A stretch of DNA of 64,000 bases from Rhodococcus sp. KBS0724 (GTDB taxonomy: Bacteria; Actinomycetota; Actinomycetes; Mycobacteriales; Mycobacteriaceae): the NCBI RefSeq assembly GCF_005938745.2, contig NZ_VCBX02000001.1:248001-312000 (forward strand). Reading direction: 5' to 3'. This document shows, in pieces, positions 11,901 to 20,027 of this stretch. How positions within the stretch are numbered: the first letter of the stretch is position 1; every line of letters begins with the position of its first letter. The notes beneath the pieces are model-generated. The model was not told the origin of the DNA, made no database searches, and was given only the letters and a program-made list of their open reading frames with translations. The translations under genes were made by a program, and so were the position numbers.

Positions 11901-12217
11901 AGGAGGATGCCGCCGCCCGCAGGAAGCGAGCCGACCGCGGTGCAGGGTATCGACACGTTGACGTCGATGGGGACCTGAGCCATCAGCGGTGCCTCGACGT
12001 CGCCGATGACGCCGTTCTGCGGCCAGTTGACCGCCGCCGTCGTCTGCACCACCGGTAGAAGCGGTGTGGCGAGTGCCAGAACAAATCCGATGAGGCCTGC
12101 GACTATCGCGATCAATCGCGTTCGCCGGAAGCGCATCCGTGCATCCGGAAGGGATGGCGGCGAACTCGGAGTCGGCGAACTGGGAGTCGAGGGTGGCACT
12201 GTAGCGACGTCTGGCAC
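8903..12217 (-). CDS. Emb-family arabinosyltransferase (downstream copy)
   Basis: 1104 aa GT-C membrane enzyme that adds arabinofuranose from decaprenyl-phosphoryl-arabinose to cell-wall arabinan. N-terminal region with a first extracytoplasmic domain, about 13 membrane segments, then a large C-terminal extracytoplasmic domain with a carbohydrate-binding fold (~720-1104). The GT-C catalytic motif NTSDDGYLL is present (Asp288-Asp289). Met295 in LLTMARV corresponds to the ethambutol-resistance residue Met306 of mycobacterial EmbB. The GTG start has no Shine-Dalgarno but has TAACAT 8 nt upstream. It is paralogous to the gene at 12292-15573; which copy matches EmbA, EmbB or EmbC cannot be decided by eye. 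Confidence 0.95.
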   Translation of the reverse strand: MPDVATVPPSTPSSPTPSSPPSLPDARMRFRRTRLIAIVAGLIGFVLALATPLLPVVQTTAAVNWPQNGVIGDVEAPLMAQVPIDVNVSIPCTAVGSLPAGGGILLSTAPAQGDGAALSSMFVRVSESNVDVLDRNVVVASAAREDVESSRCSAITFNSDVHRTAAEFVGLTYPDGNPVRGQLDGDFRPQVVGVFSDLPDGAAPEGLGFSMTIDSRFSSSPTTLKLVAMIVAALATIVSLVALAKLDGIDGRTHRRFLPARWWKFSALDGVVVGTLTLWHFIGANTSDDGYLLTMARVAPDAGYMANYFRWFGVPEAPFGWYYDVLAVMAKISTASPFMRLPALIAGILCWMVISREVVPRLGRAVRRSNVALWTGGMVFLAFWLAYNNGLRPEPIVALGALLTWCSIERAIATGRLFPAAIAVLIGAFTLAAAPTGLMCIAALLAGIRPLVRIVVKRHREVGTLPLLAPIAAAGTLVLVVIFADQTLAGVLEATRVRTVIGPNLEWYKDFLRYYYLFVDTVDGSVARRFAFLTMILCLFTTLFVLLRRGRVPGAATGPSWRLVGVVFGTIFFMMFNPTKWTHHFGAYAGIAGSLAALTAVAVSASALRSRRNRSVFVAGLLLMLALTFAGINGYWYVSSYGVPWFDKTVSLSGHESNTLFLALFGLALAVAAWQYLREGFAAAPEKPNTAKGKRIRKFAAAPLTVIAGLMVLFEVLSLLKGAVSQYPAYSLGRSNIEALAGKTCGMAEDVLVETDVNSGNLAPIPGPGFNAEDPLAGETAKGFSANGVPTDLTADYIEVKQGMGNTDTQSVGPTFETGSDSGTSGGTGNIGVNGSTAKLPYGLDPATTPIMGSYQAGVQEPASLTSSWYQLPTRSEQSPLVVMSVAGRVWSVDNTGAVTYGQSLLVEYGRTQPDGTVALQGSYMPRDIGPAPSWRNVRIPIDELAPDADAVRVVAFDPNLTGDQWMAFTPPRVPKLETLNSYLGSEQPILLDWAVGLQFPCQRPFSHVNGVAEMPNFRILPDRPLAVSSTDTWQSADNGGPLGFTEVLAEATAVPTYLKNDWARDWGSLERYDRYFPNAVPADVETGTATRSGMWMPGEMRVH

Positions 12218-12223
12218 GGCTAC

Positions 12224-12240
12224 CGATGTTATGCGAGTGT
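12224..12240 (-). promoter_or_regulatory. Leaderless-type -10 region of the downstream emb gene
   Basis: Read on the minus strand this 17-mer contains TAACAT 8 nt before the GTG start. The same 17-mer, differing at one base, sits at the same distance before the other emb gene (15580-15596). No Shine-Dalgarno is visible, so a leaderless transcript is inferred. Confidence 0.6.
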
Positions 12241-12289
12241 TACCCGTGGACCTACCGTGCCCGGAAGGTTTGGTAGGTCCACCGGTAAC
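12239..12289 (-). promoter_or_regulatory. Long hairpin between the two emb genes
   Basis: An 11-bp perfect stem (12246-12256 with 12272-12282) is extended across one C-C mismatch by 6 more pairs (12239-12244 with 12284-12289); the loop is 15 nt. It lies just after the stop of the upstream emb and ~22 bp before the start of the downstream emb. There is no T tract, so it may be a partial terminator, an attenuator or an mRNA-stability element. Confidence 0.65.
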
Positions 12290-12291
12290 AG

Positions 12292-15200
12292 TTACGACTG
12301 GTAACGAATCGGACCTGGTGTCCAGGTACCTGAACGCGTCTCCGTTGTCACGTCGATCTGAGCGGGAACTGCCGCCGGATCCAGCGGCGTGTACTGCTCG
12401 AGTGAACCCCAGTCGCGATCCCAGTCGTTGTCGAGATACGTCGGCAAGGTGCGGGCTGCGAGCAACTCACTGGTCCAGCCGAGCGGACCGCCGCCGTAGT
12501 GGTCCTGCCAGGCATTGGTGGACTCTGCGCCGATGCGATCGGGAAGGATGCGCCAGTCCGGAACCTCGGCCACGCCGTAGAGATGGTCGACCGGACGCTG
12601 GCACGGGAACGCAAGGCCGACAGCCCAGTCCATCAGCACCGGATCGGTGGATCCGACGATGTCCTGCAGGGTGTGCATGTCGGAGACCCGCGGCGGAGTG
12701 AGGGCAACCCACTTCTCGCCGCTGATGTCGCTGTCATTGGCGATCAGACGCACGGTGTTCGCGTCGGCGGGAAGCTGATCCATCGGGACACGTAGGTTGC
12801 GCCACGACGGAGACGGGCCGATATCGATCGGGTCGATCTGGCCGAGCGCGGTCACGGTGCCGTCTGCCTGCGTCTTGCCGTACTCGACGTGAACAACCGC
12901 GCCGGGTGTGACGATGCCGTCGGTGTCGACGTAGCGAATCCGTCCGGCCGCAGCGATGGTCAGTAGCGGCGCCGCGTCACTGCGTTGCGGCAAGGCGTAC
13001 CAACCGGTGGTGAGGGAAGCGGCTTCCGGCGAGCCGAAGCTGCCGAGAACCGGAGTGGTCGCGGGATCGAGGCCGAACGGGAGCGCGACATTGCTTCCGT
13101 TGATTCCGGCGGTCGACGCCGATCCGCCTCCGGTTCCGGCGCCGGTTCCCGAGGTGGTGGTGCCGTTTGCCGCGGTGGTGGTGTCGAGGCTGTTGGCGCT
13201 ACCCGCCGCCTGGTCCTCGGCGTCAGCGGTCAGGTCGCTCGCCACTCCGTCCGGGGTGAATCCGGTTGATTCGGTTGCTCCGAAAGCGCCGGCGCCGGCA
13301 AGGTCGGTGGGCCGTTCGATCAACTGCAGAACCCCGGTATTGGGATCCGATTCGACGAGGACCTCACCGGCGAGTCCACAACTTCCGCCGAAGACGGATT
13401 CGACGTTGGACTTGCCGATCGAATACGCGGGATACTGCGCGACCGCGCCCTTGAGAAGGGACAACACCTCGAACAGCACAACTGCGGCTGCCGCGATCGT
13501 CAGCGGGGACGCTGCAAGTAGGCGAGCCGTCCGGCCGTTGCTCTTCTGCGGTTTCGGCTTCTCGAGCGGTTCACGCACGTGGTACCACGCAGCGAGCAGC
13601 AACGCGAGAATGGTCAGGCCCAGGAACGCCGTGGAGAAGCCCTTACCGGCGATGGACGGCGGCTTGTCCCACCACGGGACGCCGTAACTCGAGACGTACC
13701 ACCAACCGTTGGAGCTGGTGAACGCCACGGCGAGGATGAACAGGATGCCTGCGGCAAAGAGCGCGCGGTTCCGTTTGGAACGCATGCTCGACGCACTGAC
13801 TCCCACCGCCGCGAGCACAGCCACCGTTGCGGCCAACCCCGCGTACACACCGAAGTGGTGGGTCCACTTGGTCGGTGTGAACTGCATGAGGAGCAGCGAC
13901 GCGAACACGATGCCCAGGATCCGGCGCGACGGCCCGATCGCGGTGCCCGGAATACGGCCCTTCCGCAGAATCAGCATGACGCAGAAGATCAGTCCGACGA
14001 TCATCACGAACATGCCGAAGCGGCGCGCCAACGAGCCGTCGGGGGAGATGGTCATCAACGCGTCCCAGCGAACACGCTCCTCGAACCACGGGACGTTGGG
14101 GCCGATAGCTGTTCGCACCCTGGTCGATTCGAGCACCGTTGCCAATGTCTGATCGGCAAACACCGCAACAAGGACGACGGTTCCGGCCGCGAGGACCGGC
14201 ATGATCTGCGAGAAGAATCCCACTCGTTTGCCGCGGGCGATCAAGATCTGCACGATGGGGCGCGCGCCGGCCAGCAGCGCACCGATCGCGATGAGTCCCG
14301 ACGGGCCGGCAGCGAGCGAGAACGCGGCAATCAGCACCGCAACCGCCGCAGGTAGCAAACGGCCTGTGGCAACGGCACGTTCGATGGAGCACCACGTCAA
14401 GAGAGCGCCGAGCGCAATGATCGGCTCGGGACGCAAACCGTTGTTGTACGGCAACCAGAACGCCAGGAACACGAGGCCGCCGGTCCAGATGGCAACCTTG
14501 TTGCGGCGCACCGCAACACCGAGCCGTGGGATCACCTCGCGGCTGATCACCATCCAGCACAGAATGCCGGCGATCAACGCGGGCAACCGCATCCACATGC
14601 TGGCCGTGCTCACCTTGGTGAACGCCGCGAGGACGTCGTAGTACCAACCGAACGGCGCTTCGGGCACACCGAACCAGCGGAAGTAGTTGGCCATGTATCC
14701 CGAATGTTCCGAAACGCGGGCCATGCCGAGGAGGTACCCGTCGTCGGACGTGTTGGCGCCCACCACATGCCACAGCAGGAGCGTTCCGATGACGAGACCG
14801 TCGACGCCCGTGAATTTCCACCAGCGCGCCGGAAGGAAACGCCGCGCGCGACGGCCGTCGACGCCGTCGATCCGGTGAAGCGCGTAGAGCGAGACGATCG
14901 TGGAGAGTGCCGCGACGATCATCGCAAAGAGTTTGAGAAGTGTTGGGCTGGAGGAGAATCGGGAGTCGACGTCCATGTCGACGGAGAGGCCCGCAGGCGG
15001 TGCGCCTTGCAGATCGGTGAAGATGCCGACAACCTGCGGACGGTAGTCGCCGGTCAGGGTTGTTGTCAGACCGTCGATTCCGGTGACGGTGGCGACGGTC
15101 TGCTGGTAGTCGCTGGTGATGGTCAGCGCGGTGCATCCGCCGAGTTCGCTTAACGGCGCCGAGATCAGGACCGATTCGCGGGTGAGCGCTTCAAGACGCT

Positions 15201-15573
15201 CCGCGGTGGTCCGGACGGTCAGGCCGCGCGCATCACGGTCGGGCGCACCGTTCGGCATGGTGGAGATCAGCGTGCCGCCGCCTTCACCGAGTTGGCCCAG
15301 CGCCGAGCACGGGATGGTGATGTCGAGGGAGGTCGGGGAGTAGGAGATCAGCGGCGCCGAGACACTGTTCAGCGACCCGTCCTGCGGCCAGCTGAGACTC
15401 GCTACCTTCTGGTCGACCGGGAGGAACGGGGTGGCAAGCGCCAGCAACATGCCGAGCAGGCCCGTGACGATCGCGATGAGTCGTGCCTTCTGCACCCGGT
15501 GGGCATCCGACTCGGGACGAGCATCGGGGCCAGTGGGGGGAGACTGCGGGGGCACTACTACGTCAGACGGCAC
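12292..15573 (-). CDS. Emb-family arabinosyltransferase (upstream copy)
   Basis: 1093 aa, same architecture as the paralog at 8903-12217: GT-C membrane core with NTSDDGYLL (Asp277-Asp278), then a C-terminal extracytoplasmic carbohydrate-binding region. Met284 in LLGMARV matches EmbB Met306. It polymerises arabinan from DPA at the outer face of the membrane. A Gly/Ser/Thr-rich stretch (~840-870) separates parts of the C-terminal domain. GTG start with TAACAT 8 nt upstream and no Shine-Dalgarno. It lies 59 bp downstream of a GT-C-like gene on the same strand, so the three may be cotranscribed while keeping internal promoters. Confidence 0.95.
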   Translation of the reverse strand: MPSDVVVPPQSPPTGPDARPESDAHRVQKARLIAIVTGLLGMLLALATPFLPVDQKVASLSWPQDGSLNSVSAPLISYSPTSLDITIPCSALGQLGEGGGTLISTMPNGAPDRDARGLTVRTTAERLEALTRESVLISAPLSELGGCTALTITSDYQQTVATVTGIDGLTTTLTGDYRPQVVGIFTDLQGAPPAGLSVDMDVDSRFSSSPTLLKLFAMIVAALSTIVSLYALHRIDGVDGRRARRFLPARWWKFTGVDGLVIGTLLLWHVVGANTSDDGYLLGMARVSEHSGYMANYFRWFGVPEAPFGWYYDVLAAFTKVSTASMWMRLPALIAGILCWMVISREVIPRLGVAVRRNKVAIWTGGLVFLAFWLPYNNGLRPEPIIALGALLTWCSIERAVATGRLLPAAVAVLIAAFSLAAGPSGLIAIGALLAGARPIVQILIARGKRVGFFSQIMPVLAAGTVVLVAVFADQTLATVLESTRVRTAIGPNVPWFEERVRWDALMTISPDGSLARRFGMFVMIVGLIFCVMLILRKGRIPGTAIGPSRRILGIVFASLLLMQFTPTKWTHHFGVYAGLAATVAVLAAVGVSASSMRSKRNRALFAAGILFILAVAFTSSNGWWYVSSYGVPWWDKPPSIAGKGFSTAFLGLTILALLLAAWYHVREPLEKPKPQKSNGRTARLLAASPLTIAAAAVVLFEVLSLLKGAVAQYPAYSIGKSNVESVFGGSCGLAGEVLVESDPNTGVLQLIERPTDLAGAGAFGATESTGFTPDGVASDLTADAEDQAAGSANSLDTTTAANGTTTSGTGAGTGGGSASTAGINGSNVALPFGLDPATTPVLGSFGSPEAASLTTGWYALPQRSDAAPLLTIAAAGRIRYVDTDGIVTPGAVVHVEYGKTQADGTVTALGQIDPIDIGPSPSWRNLRVPMDQLPADANTVRLIANDSDISGEKWVALTPPRVSDMHTLQDIVGSTDPVLMDWAVGLAFPCQRPVDHLYGVAEVPDWRILPDRIGAESTNAWQDHYGGGPLGWTSELLAARTLPTYLDNDWDRDWGSLEQYTPLDPAAVPAQIDVTTETRSGTWTPGPIRYQS

Positions 15574-15579
15574 AAGGAA

Positions 15580-15596
15580 CGATGTTAGGCGAGTGT
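15580..15596 (-). promoter_or_regulatory. Leaderless-type -10 region of the upstream emb gene
   Basis: Minus-strand TAACAT (15587-15582) lies 8 nt before the GTG start at 15573. The surrounding 17-mer is duplicated at 12224-12240 with a single base change. Confidence 0.6.
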
Positions 15597-15632
15597 CGGC
15601 GGTTACATCCTGAGAGACGACTTAAGGGAGTG

Positions 15633-17459
15633 CTACTTGTTGGTGGTCTTGCCACTCACCAGGGCACGGACGTCCCACACCCAGACGTCGTCGACCGAGG
15701 TGGCGTCGAAGCCCACGAGGGCATTGACCGTCTGGCGCAACGCGTTGTCGTTGCTCGCTTTCGGGAGCACCAGGACGTCGGCGCGCCAGAATCGCAGGTC
15801 GGTGAGTGCGTCGGCGCGAGTGGTGGCGTCGACAACGGGTATCTGGCCCGTTTCGTTGGTCTTCACCAGAAGCGACGACGTGGGGCGGGACTCAGCTCCG
15901 TAGATGCCGCCGCGGGTCACCGAATGCGGACCGACGAAGTAGCCGCCGGCGATCGGGAAGCCGAAATCGGCGTCGATCTGCCAGCGCATGGCCCGGGCTT
16001 CTTCGCCGCTGGACACGGGAACCGACACGAGGCTGCCGTCGCTGACGTAGTTCTCCCACGATCCGCTGGTGATGAACCGCGGGGTGTCCGGGCGTTCGAC
16101 GGTATCGATGCGCGTCGGAATCAGGACGACCACCGCAATAGCCAGCACCGCCAACCACGCTCCGGGCACTATCCGGGCCGGGCCGCGAGGATTACGAAGC
16201 TCAATCAGCGCGCGATACGTGCCCAATGTCAGAAGCAACCCGATAGCGGGAATTGCGCCCATGGCAAAGCGCGACTCCAGGACCGACTCGAACAGCGGCA
16301 AATGCGCCAGGAACTTCCAGGGCAACGTGATGCCGGTGTGATCACCCTTGTAGACAAGCTCGGACCCCAGTGACAACACGCCCATCACGACGATGACAGC
16401 CGCAGCGGCCCGGGTGATTTTCATCTTCCACAGCCAGATGGTTGCAAAGAAGATCAGAATGACGATCGGCCAACCGAAGTACGAGTTCTCCTCGGTGGGG
16501 TTCATGCGGTACTCGGCGCCGGTTTTGTCGCCGCCCACCGATTCTGTGGGCAGGGTGGTGAACGCGCCGAAGTCGGCTCCCGCCTGGCCGTGGCCGACGC
16601 CGTCGTAGCTCGCGGGACCGAAGAACTGTGAATGGAGCGGTATCGCAGTGATGAGGATGGACACGATCGCGCCGACGGCCAAGCCGGGCAAGCTGCGTTT
16701 GATCGCCGCCCGCGCCCGTGGAAGATCCGAGAGTGCGTACACCGCACCGAACACCGCCGCGGACATCGTGAAGATAAGGAGCGGTTCTTCGCCGAGGAAG
16801 ATCTGCCACGCCATGAGCAGGCCGAGGATGACGCCGTCCCTGACCGGCTTGGTTCCACGTGAAACGCGGATAACCTGCATGAAGATGAACGGAATGACAA
16901 AGAAGGCCACGAAATTCGGGTGACCGTTCGCGTGCGAAATCATCGCAGGTGCAAATCCGCAGAACCCGCCGCCGATTGCGGCTGCACACTTCGTCCGAAC
17001 TGAAACGCCCGTAAGCACATGCCGGGAAAACGTCCAGTACCAGGCGATTGCGGTACCGGCCAGACCTAAGGTCAGCCCGATCGCATAGGTCGGCGTCGGC
17101 CCGAAAATCAAGGTGAGCGGTGCTAGCGGCATGCTGATGCCGAACATCGCGGTATTGGCCATCAAGTTCACACCGAGCGGATAATTCAGCAGGTCGCTGA
17201 ACAACGGTGTGCGGAACTGCGAGAGCGCATGCGCCGTATCGGCGAAGAACCATTCCCACATCGACTGGTCACGGCCCGCGTTGACCAGATAACCGGAATC
17301 GAGATTGCGCCAGAGATTCGACATGACCCAGAACGCCGCAAGGACAAAAAGCACCATGACGGCGAGATCGACCATCCGGCCACGGCTGATAACTGAACGG
17401 ACCCGCCCCGGTGTCGCCTCGACCAGCTGTTGTTGAGGTTCGGGCAGAGTCTCGGTCAT
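15633..17459 (-). CDS. Polytopic membrane protein, predicted GT-C glycosyltransferase
   Basis: 608 aa with about 11 membrane helices and a shorter soluble C-terminal part (~470-608). The first extracytoplasmic loop after helix 1 holds acidic residues (AGRDQSMWEWFF), the usual place of the GT-C catalytic Asp. It precedes the emb pair on the same strand (59 bp), suggesting a polyprenyl-phosphate-sugar-dependent transferase acting on arabinogalactan or lipoarabinomannan. I do not recognise a named ortholog; the classical mycobacterial embCAB locus has no gene at this position. ATG start; no clear ribosome site. The enzymatic role is inference from fold and context. Confidence 0.6.
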   Translation of the reverse strand: MTETLPEPQQQLVEATPGRVRSVISRGRMVDLAVMVLFVLAAFWVMSNLWRNLDSGYLVNAGRDQSMWEWFFADTAHALSQFRTPLFSDLLNYPLGVNLMANTAMFGISMPLAPLTLIFGPTPTYAIGLTLGLAGTAIAWYWTFSRHVLTGVSVRTKCAAAIGGGFCGFAPAMISHANGHPNFVAFFVIPFIFMQVIRVSRGTKPVRDGVILGLLMAWQIFLGEEPLLIFTMSAAVFGAVYALSDLPRARAAIKRSLPGLAVGAIVSILITAIPLHSQFFGPASYDGVGHGQAGADFGAFTTLPTESVGGDKTGAEYRMNPTEENSYFGWPIVILIFFATIWLWKMKITRAAAAVIVVMGVLSLGSELVYKGDHTGITLPWKFLAHLPLFESVLESRFAMGAIPAIGLLLTLGTYRALIELRNPRGPARIVPGAWLAVLAIAVVVLIPTRIDTVERPDTPRFITSGSWENYVSDGSLVSVPVSSGEEARAMRWQIDADFGFPIAGGYFVGPHSVTRGGIYGAESRPTSSLLVKTNETGQIPVVDATTRADALTDLRFWRADVLVLPKASNDNALRQTVNALVGFDATSVDDVWVWDVRALVSGKTTNK

Positions 17460-17818
17460 GCAGTCGGCGCCTTTCGGATGAAACCAATCTCGGTGGTTGC
17501 CTCAGTGGCTGACTCGGTGGTTACGAGGTAGCACTCAAGGTATCGATTCGATAACTTATCCCGCCAGCGTAACGAACAATGCCCTTGAGGCCTGCCTGTA
17601 GCTGCGCGAGCAGGCCGTATTCGGGGCAGTTTCGGCACTCTCGTGCCTGGTTCGAGATAACCGGTCGGTCGAGTTTGGCGGCTTTGTGACATGGGTACCT
17701 CGGAGGTGTCCTGCTCGAATTCGTGTACCCCGAATTCGTTCACACAGCCCCGACGGATCGCGTTCCCAACAAAACGGGAACCCATCGGGGTCACAACCTG
17801 ATGGGATGGTGCTTGTGC
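17460..17818. promoter_or_regulatory. 359-bp divergent intergenic region, GT-C gene/porin
   Basis: No gene is supported here. It contains a 13-nt perfect palindrome at 17541-17553 (TATCGA-T-TCGATA), two copies of CTCGGTGGTT near 17489 and 17513, and an inverted repeat CCCATC/GATGGG shortly before the porin start. It must hold the promoters of both flanking genes; the palindrome is a candidate operator. Confidence 0.45.
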
Positions 17819-18535
17819 ATGACGAAGACACGGGTTTGCGGCGGCGCAGGGGGTAAACGCGCATCGGGTAGGAACAGGGCTCGTATCGGGGCGGTCGGGG
17901 CAGTGGCCGCCCTTGCTGTCGCGTTCGGTGGCACCACCGCGTCGGCGGGGGTCGACAATGCGAGCTCAATCACGGACGTCAAAGGAAACCGGATAGAAGT
18001 CCTGCAGATGGATACGTCAATCCACACAGTCCCGCCGCTCGACAGTTCGCCACTGAGCGTCGAGTTCTTCCACGACGGCGTTGCGTCGGTGCGAATCGAC
18101 GGCCCGGGCGCCGACAGTTTCACCGGAACAAAACTGACGATCGGTTATCAGATCGGCTATCCGATCGCGTTGACGGGTGCCACGGTTGTCCTCAACAGTC
18201 CCGGACTCGACTGGGCGGTGGATAGCGGAACGAACCTCGGTATCGGGTTCATTCCCGAACCGGCACTGGGCCTCGATATTTCGAACCACGTCATACTCGG
18301 CGGGGACATCATTCCGTCGCAGGAACTCGACGTGGATCTGGCGCCAGGCGGAATCACCGACGTGACGCTGTTGGCAGATCAGGCCTTCGACGGGCCTGAA
18401 GCGACGGTGAGGTTGTCAGGAATCCACGGTTACGTGCAGGGAGCCGTCGGCCCGGTCACCATTCGGCCATACGCAAAGGCAGTGACATCCAATGGGGACA
18501 CTGTCGTCACATACGGTGCACCGCAGAGGCTTTAA
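17819..18535 (+). CDS. MspA-family outer-membrane porin
   Basis: 238 aa. A 40-residue signal peptide (basic N-region, hydrophobic core, TTASA then cleavage before GVDNAS) precedes a beta-rich mature chain resembling MspA throughout: GVDN start, SVEFFHDGVASV, a GPGAD segment, TIGYQIGYPIAL, and the C-terminal GHxRPYAK-like and GDTVVTYG motifs. MspA proteins form octameric channels through the mycolate outer membrane for small hydrophilic solutes. The ATG at 17819 gives the best signal peptide; an in-frame ATG at 17801 is possible. The stop TAA is followed by a 7-bp direct repeat (TAAGAGG twice). No operon partner. Confidence 0.85.
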   Translation: MTKTRVCGGAGGKRASGRNRARIGAVGAVAALAVAFGGTTASAGVDNASSITDVKGNRIEVLQMDTSIHTVPPLDSSPLSVEFFHDGVASVRIDGPGADSFTGTKLTIGYQIGYPIALTGATVVLNSPGLDWAVDSGTNLGIGFIPEPALGLDISNHVILGGDIIPSQELDVDLAPGGITDVTLLADQAFDGPEATVRLSGIHGYVQGAVGPVTIRPYAKAVTSNGDTVVTYGAPQRL

Positions 18536-18555
18536 GAGGTAAGAGGAAATTCCTC

Positions 18556-18594
18556 ACTCTCACCGTCACGCTGCAACAGTGTGGCGGTGAGAGT
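18556..18594. terminator. 14-bp hairpin between the porin and ANTAR genes
   Basis: Arms 18556-18569 and 18581-18594 pair over 14 bp with one G-T wobble. The stem covers the last codons of the minus-strand ANTAR gene and follows the porin stop, so it probably terminates both convergent transcripts. Confidence 0.7.
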
Positions 18595-19204
18595 TATTGG
18601 GAGCCTGAGTATTTGACCGGTAGCTGCTAGTGGTCGACCGGTGGCGAGCGCGGGAGGCGCGCAGGACCTTCATCGTGAGTGCCACTGCCGCCCACGCCGT
18701 ACATGCCGCCGTGACAAGAAGTAAGAGCGCCCAGTCGTGAGCAAAGAATCCCACTATCGCCGCAATGGTGAATGCCAGCGACACAAAAACGATGCGGCCG
18801 GCAAGGTCGGTCGACAGTAAGTAGTCGACAGCAGGTTCGTCGACTGGGTGACTGTCGATCTCGGGGCCGTCGGTGTGAAGGTCGTGGGCGTGAAGCGTTT
18901 CCCTGGTGGGGAGATCGAGAATTGCTCCCCATTCCGCCACGGCGACGGTATGTGGCAGATCAGTCGGAAGACTCTCTTGCTCACGTGTTTGAGACACGTC
19001 GATGAGGGCCCTCGCCAACGTGAGCACCGCGATTCGATGCTGTGTCGCAACACTGAGCAACTCGTGAAATGCCTGCTCGGGGCCATACGGCTTGCCTCGT
19101 GCAATGACAAGAGTGTGCTCTGCTGCGTCCAGGATCGCGCGATGTGGAACCAATTCGTGACTCTGCGCAACGAGTTCGCTCAATGTCATCACCTGCCCCG
19201 CCAC
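18566..19204 (-). CDS. ANTAR-like domain protein with C-terminal membrane anchor
   Basis: 212 aa. Residues ~20-70 read AAEHTLVIARGKPYGPEQAF, then HELLSVATQHRIAVLTLARA. This matches the three-helix ANTAR pattern (A-hypervariable-G, A-F-LL---S, V--LA). Two hydrophobic segments follow (~137-155 and ~158-178), then a basic Ser/Arg tail. ANTAR domains bind paired stem-loops in nascent RNA to prevent termination; a membrane-tethered version is unusual. Start is uncertain: GTG at 19204 or ATG at 19189. It lies downstream of the TetR gene on the same strand (113 bp). Function unknown; the domain call is by eye. Confidence 0.6.
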   Translation of the reverse strand: MAGQVMTLSELVAQSHELVPHRAILDAAEHTLVIARGKPYGPEQAFHELLSVATQHRIAVLTLARALIDVSQTREQESLPTDLPHTVAVAEWGAILDLPTRETLHAHDLHTDGPEIDSHPVDEPAVDYLLSTDLAGRIVFVSLAFTIAAIVGFFAHDWALLLLVTAACTAWAAVALTMKVLRASRARHRSTTSSYRSNTQAPNNSHRHTVAA

Positions 19205-19317
19205 GATGGGTGCGCAGTTGTTATGTCAACCGCGTCGTGAAGCAGTCGAATACCCCAGTGGTGGCGAGGACAAACTCGACTCCTGTCTGGCTAGGAGTCT
19301 CGAGGGATCGGGTGCGA

Positions 19318-19926
19318 TCAGATCTGGGGCGGCGGCGCGTTCAACGCGCCGAGGCAACTCTCGATCAGATCGGCCACGATGAGCTTGGCTTGCGCAGGGC
19401 TGTGAACTCGTCCTTCCCAAGTAGCAAATGTCACGATGCTCAAAATGCTGAGTGTGCCGGCGCGAAGTTCCGCGATGTCGGCCGGCAACGAGGACGCCGA
19501 CGCAATGCGCTGCTGAACATCGCGAAAGGTCGCTGCCTGCAGGTGGTCCCGGATGACCGTCGACATCCCCGGATCGAAGATGGACTGCACCAGAAAACGT
19601 GCGTACAAACTGTGCTCACGTTCGATCGTCTGCTCGGCCAACGGCAGCACCGACGCCTCCACGAGTTGGCGCATCGTGGGCGGCTGCTGTGCGACGTCGA
19701 TCGCGTTGAGGAGATCGTGTCGACGCTCTGCAGCCGGCTTCATCCGTGAGTCGATCACCGCGGACAGCAGGCCTTCGCGTGAACCGAAGTGGTACTGCGC
19801 TGCCGACTTGTTTGCCTGCCCAGCCTCGATCTGGACATCGCGCAAGGTCAGTGCTGCCAGACCACGTTCCGCCACCAATCGCTCAGCCGCGTCGATCATG
19901 GCTGTGCGGGCATCGGTTTTTGTCAC
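19318..19926 (-). CDS. TetR/AcrR-family transcriptional regulator
   Basis: 202 aa. N-terminal TetR helix-turn-helix (~8-55: AMIDAAERLVAERGLAALT, then QANKSAAQYHFGSREGLLSA) and an all-helical ligand/dimer domain. GTG start with TAACTT 6 nt upstream, consistent with a leaderless message. It lies between aftA and the ANTAR gene, all on the minus strand. The regulon is unknown; no palindromic operator was identified. Confidence 0.85.
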   Translation of the reverse strand: MTKTDARTAMIDAAERLVAERGLAALTLRDVQIEAGQANKSAAQYHFGSREGLLSAVIDSRMKPAAERRHDLLNAIDVAQQPPTMRQLVEASVLPLAEQTIEREHSLYARFLVQSIFDPGMSTVIRDHLQAATFRDVQQRIASASSLPADIAELRAGTLSILSIVTFATWEGRVHSPAQAKLIVADLIESCLGALNAPPPQI

Positions 19927-20027
19927 GATATGAAGTTAGGGGTGTGGAGGGGGCACGTCAACGACCGTCGTCGGCAAGCCGACTGTGAAGAATATCCCGT
20001 TTGTTTAATGTTATCGGGGGTACCGGG

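Noticed and set aside
10466..12058. 530-codon open frame antisense to emb
   Set aside because: Antisense shadow with Gly/Arg/Glu-rich translation and no recognisable fold; emb on the other strand is certain.
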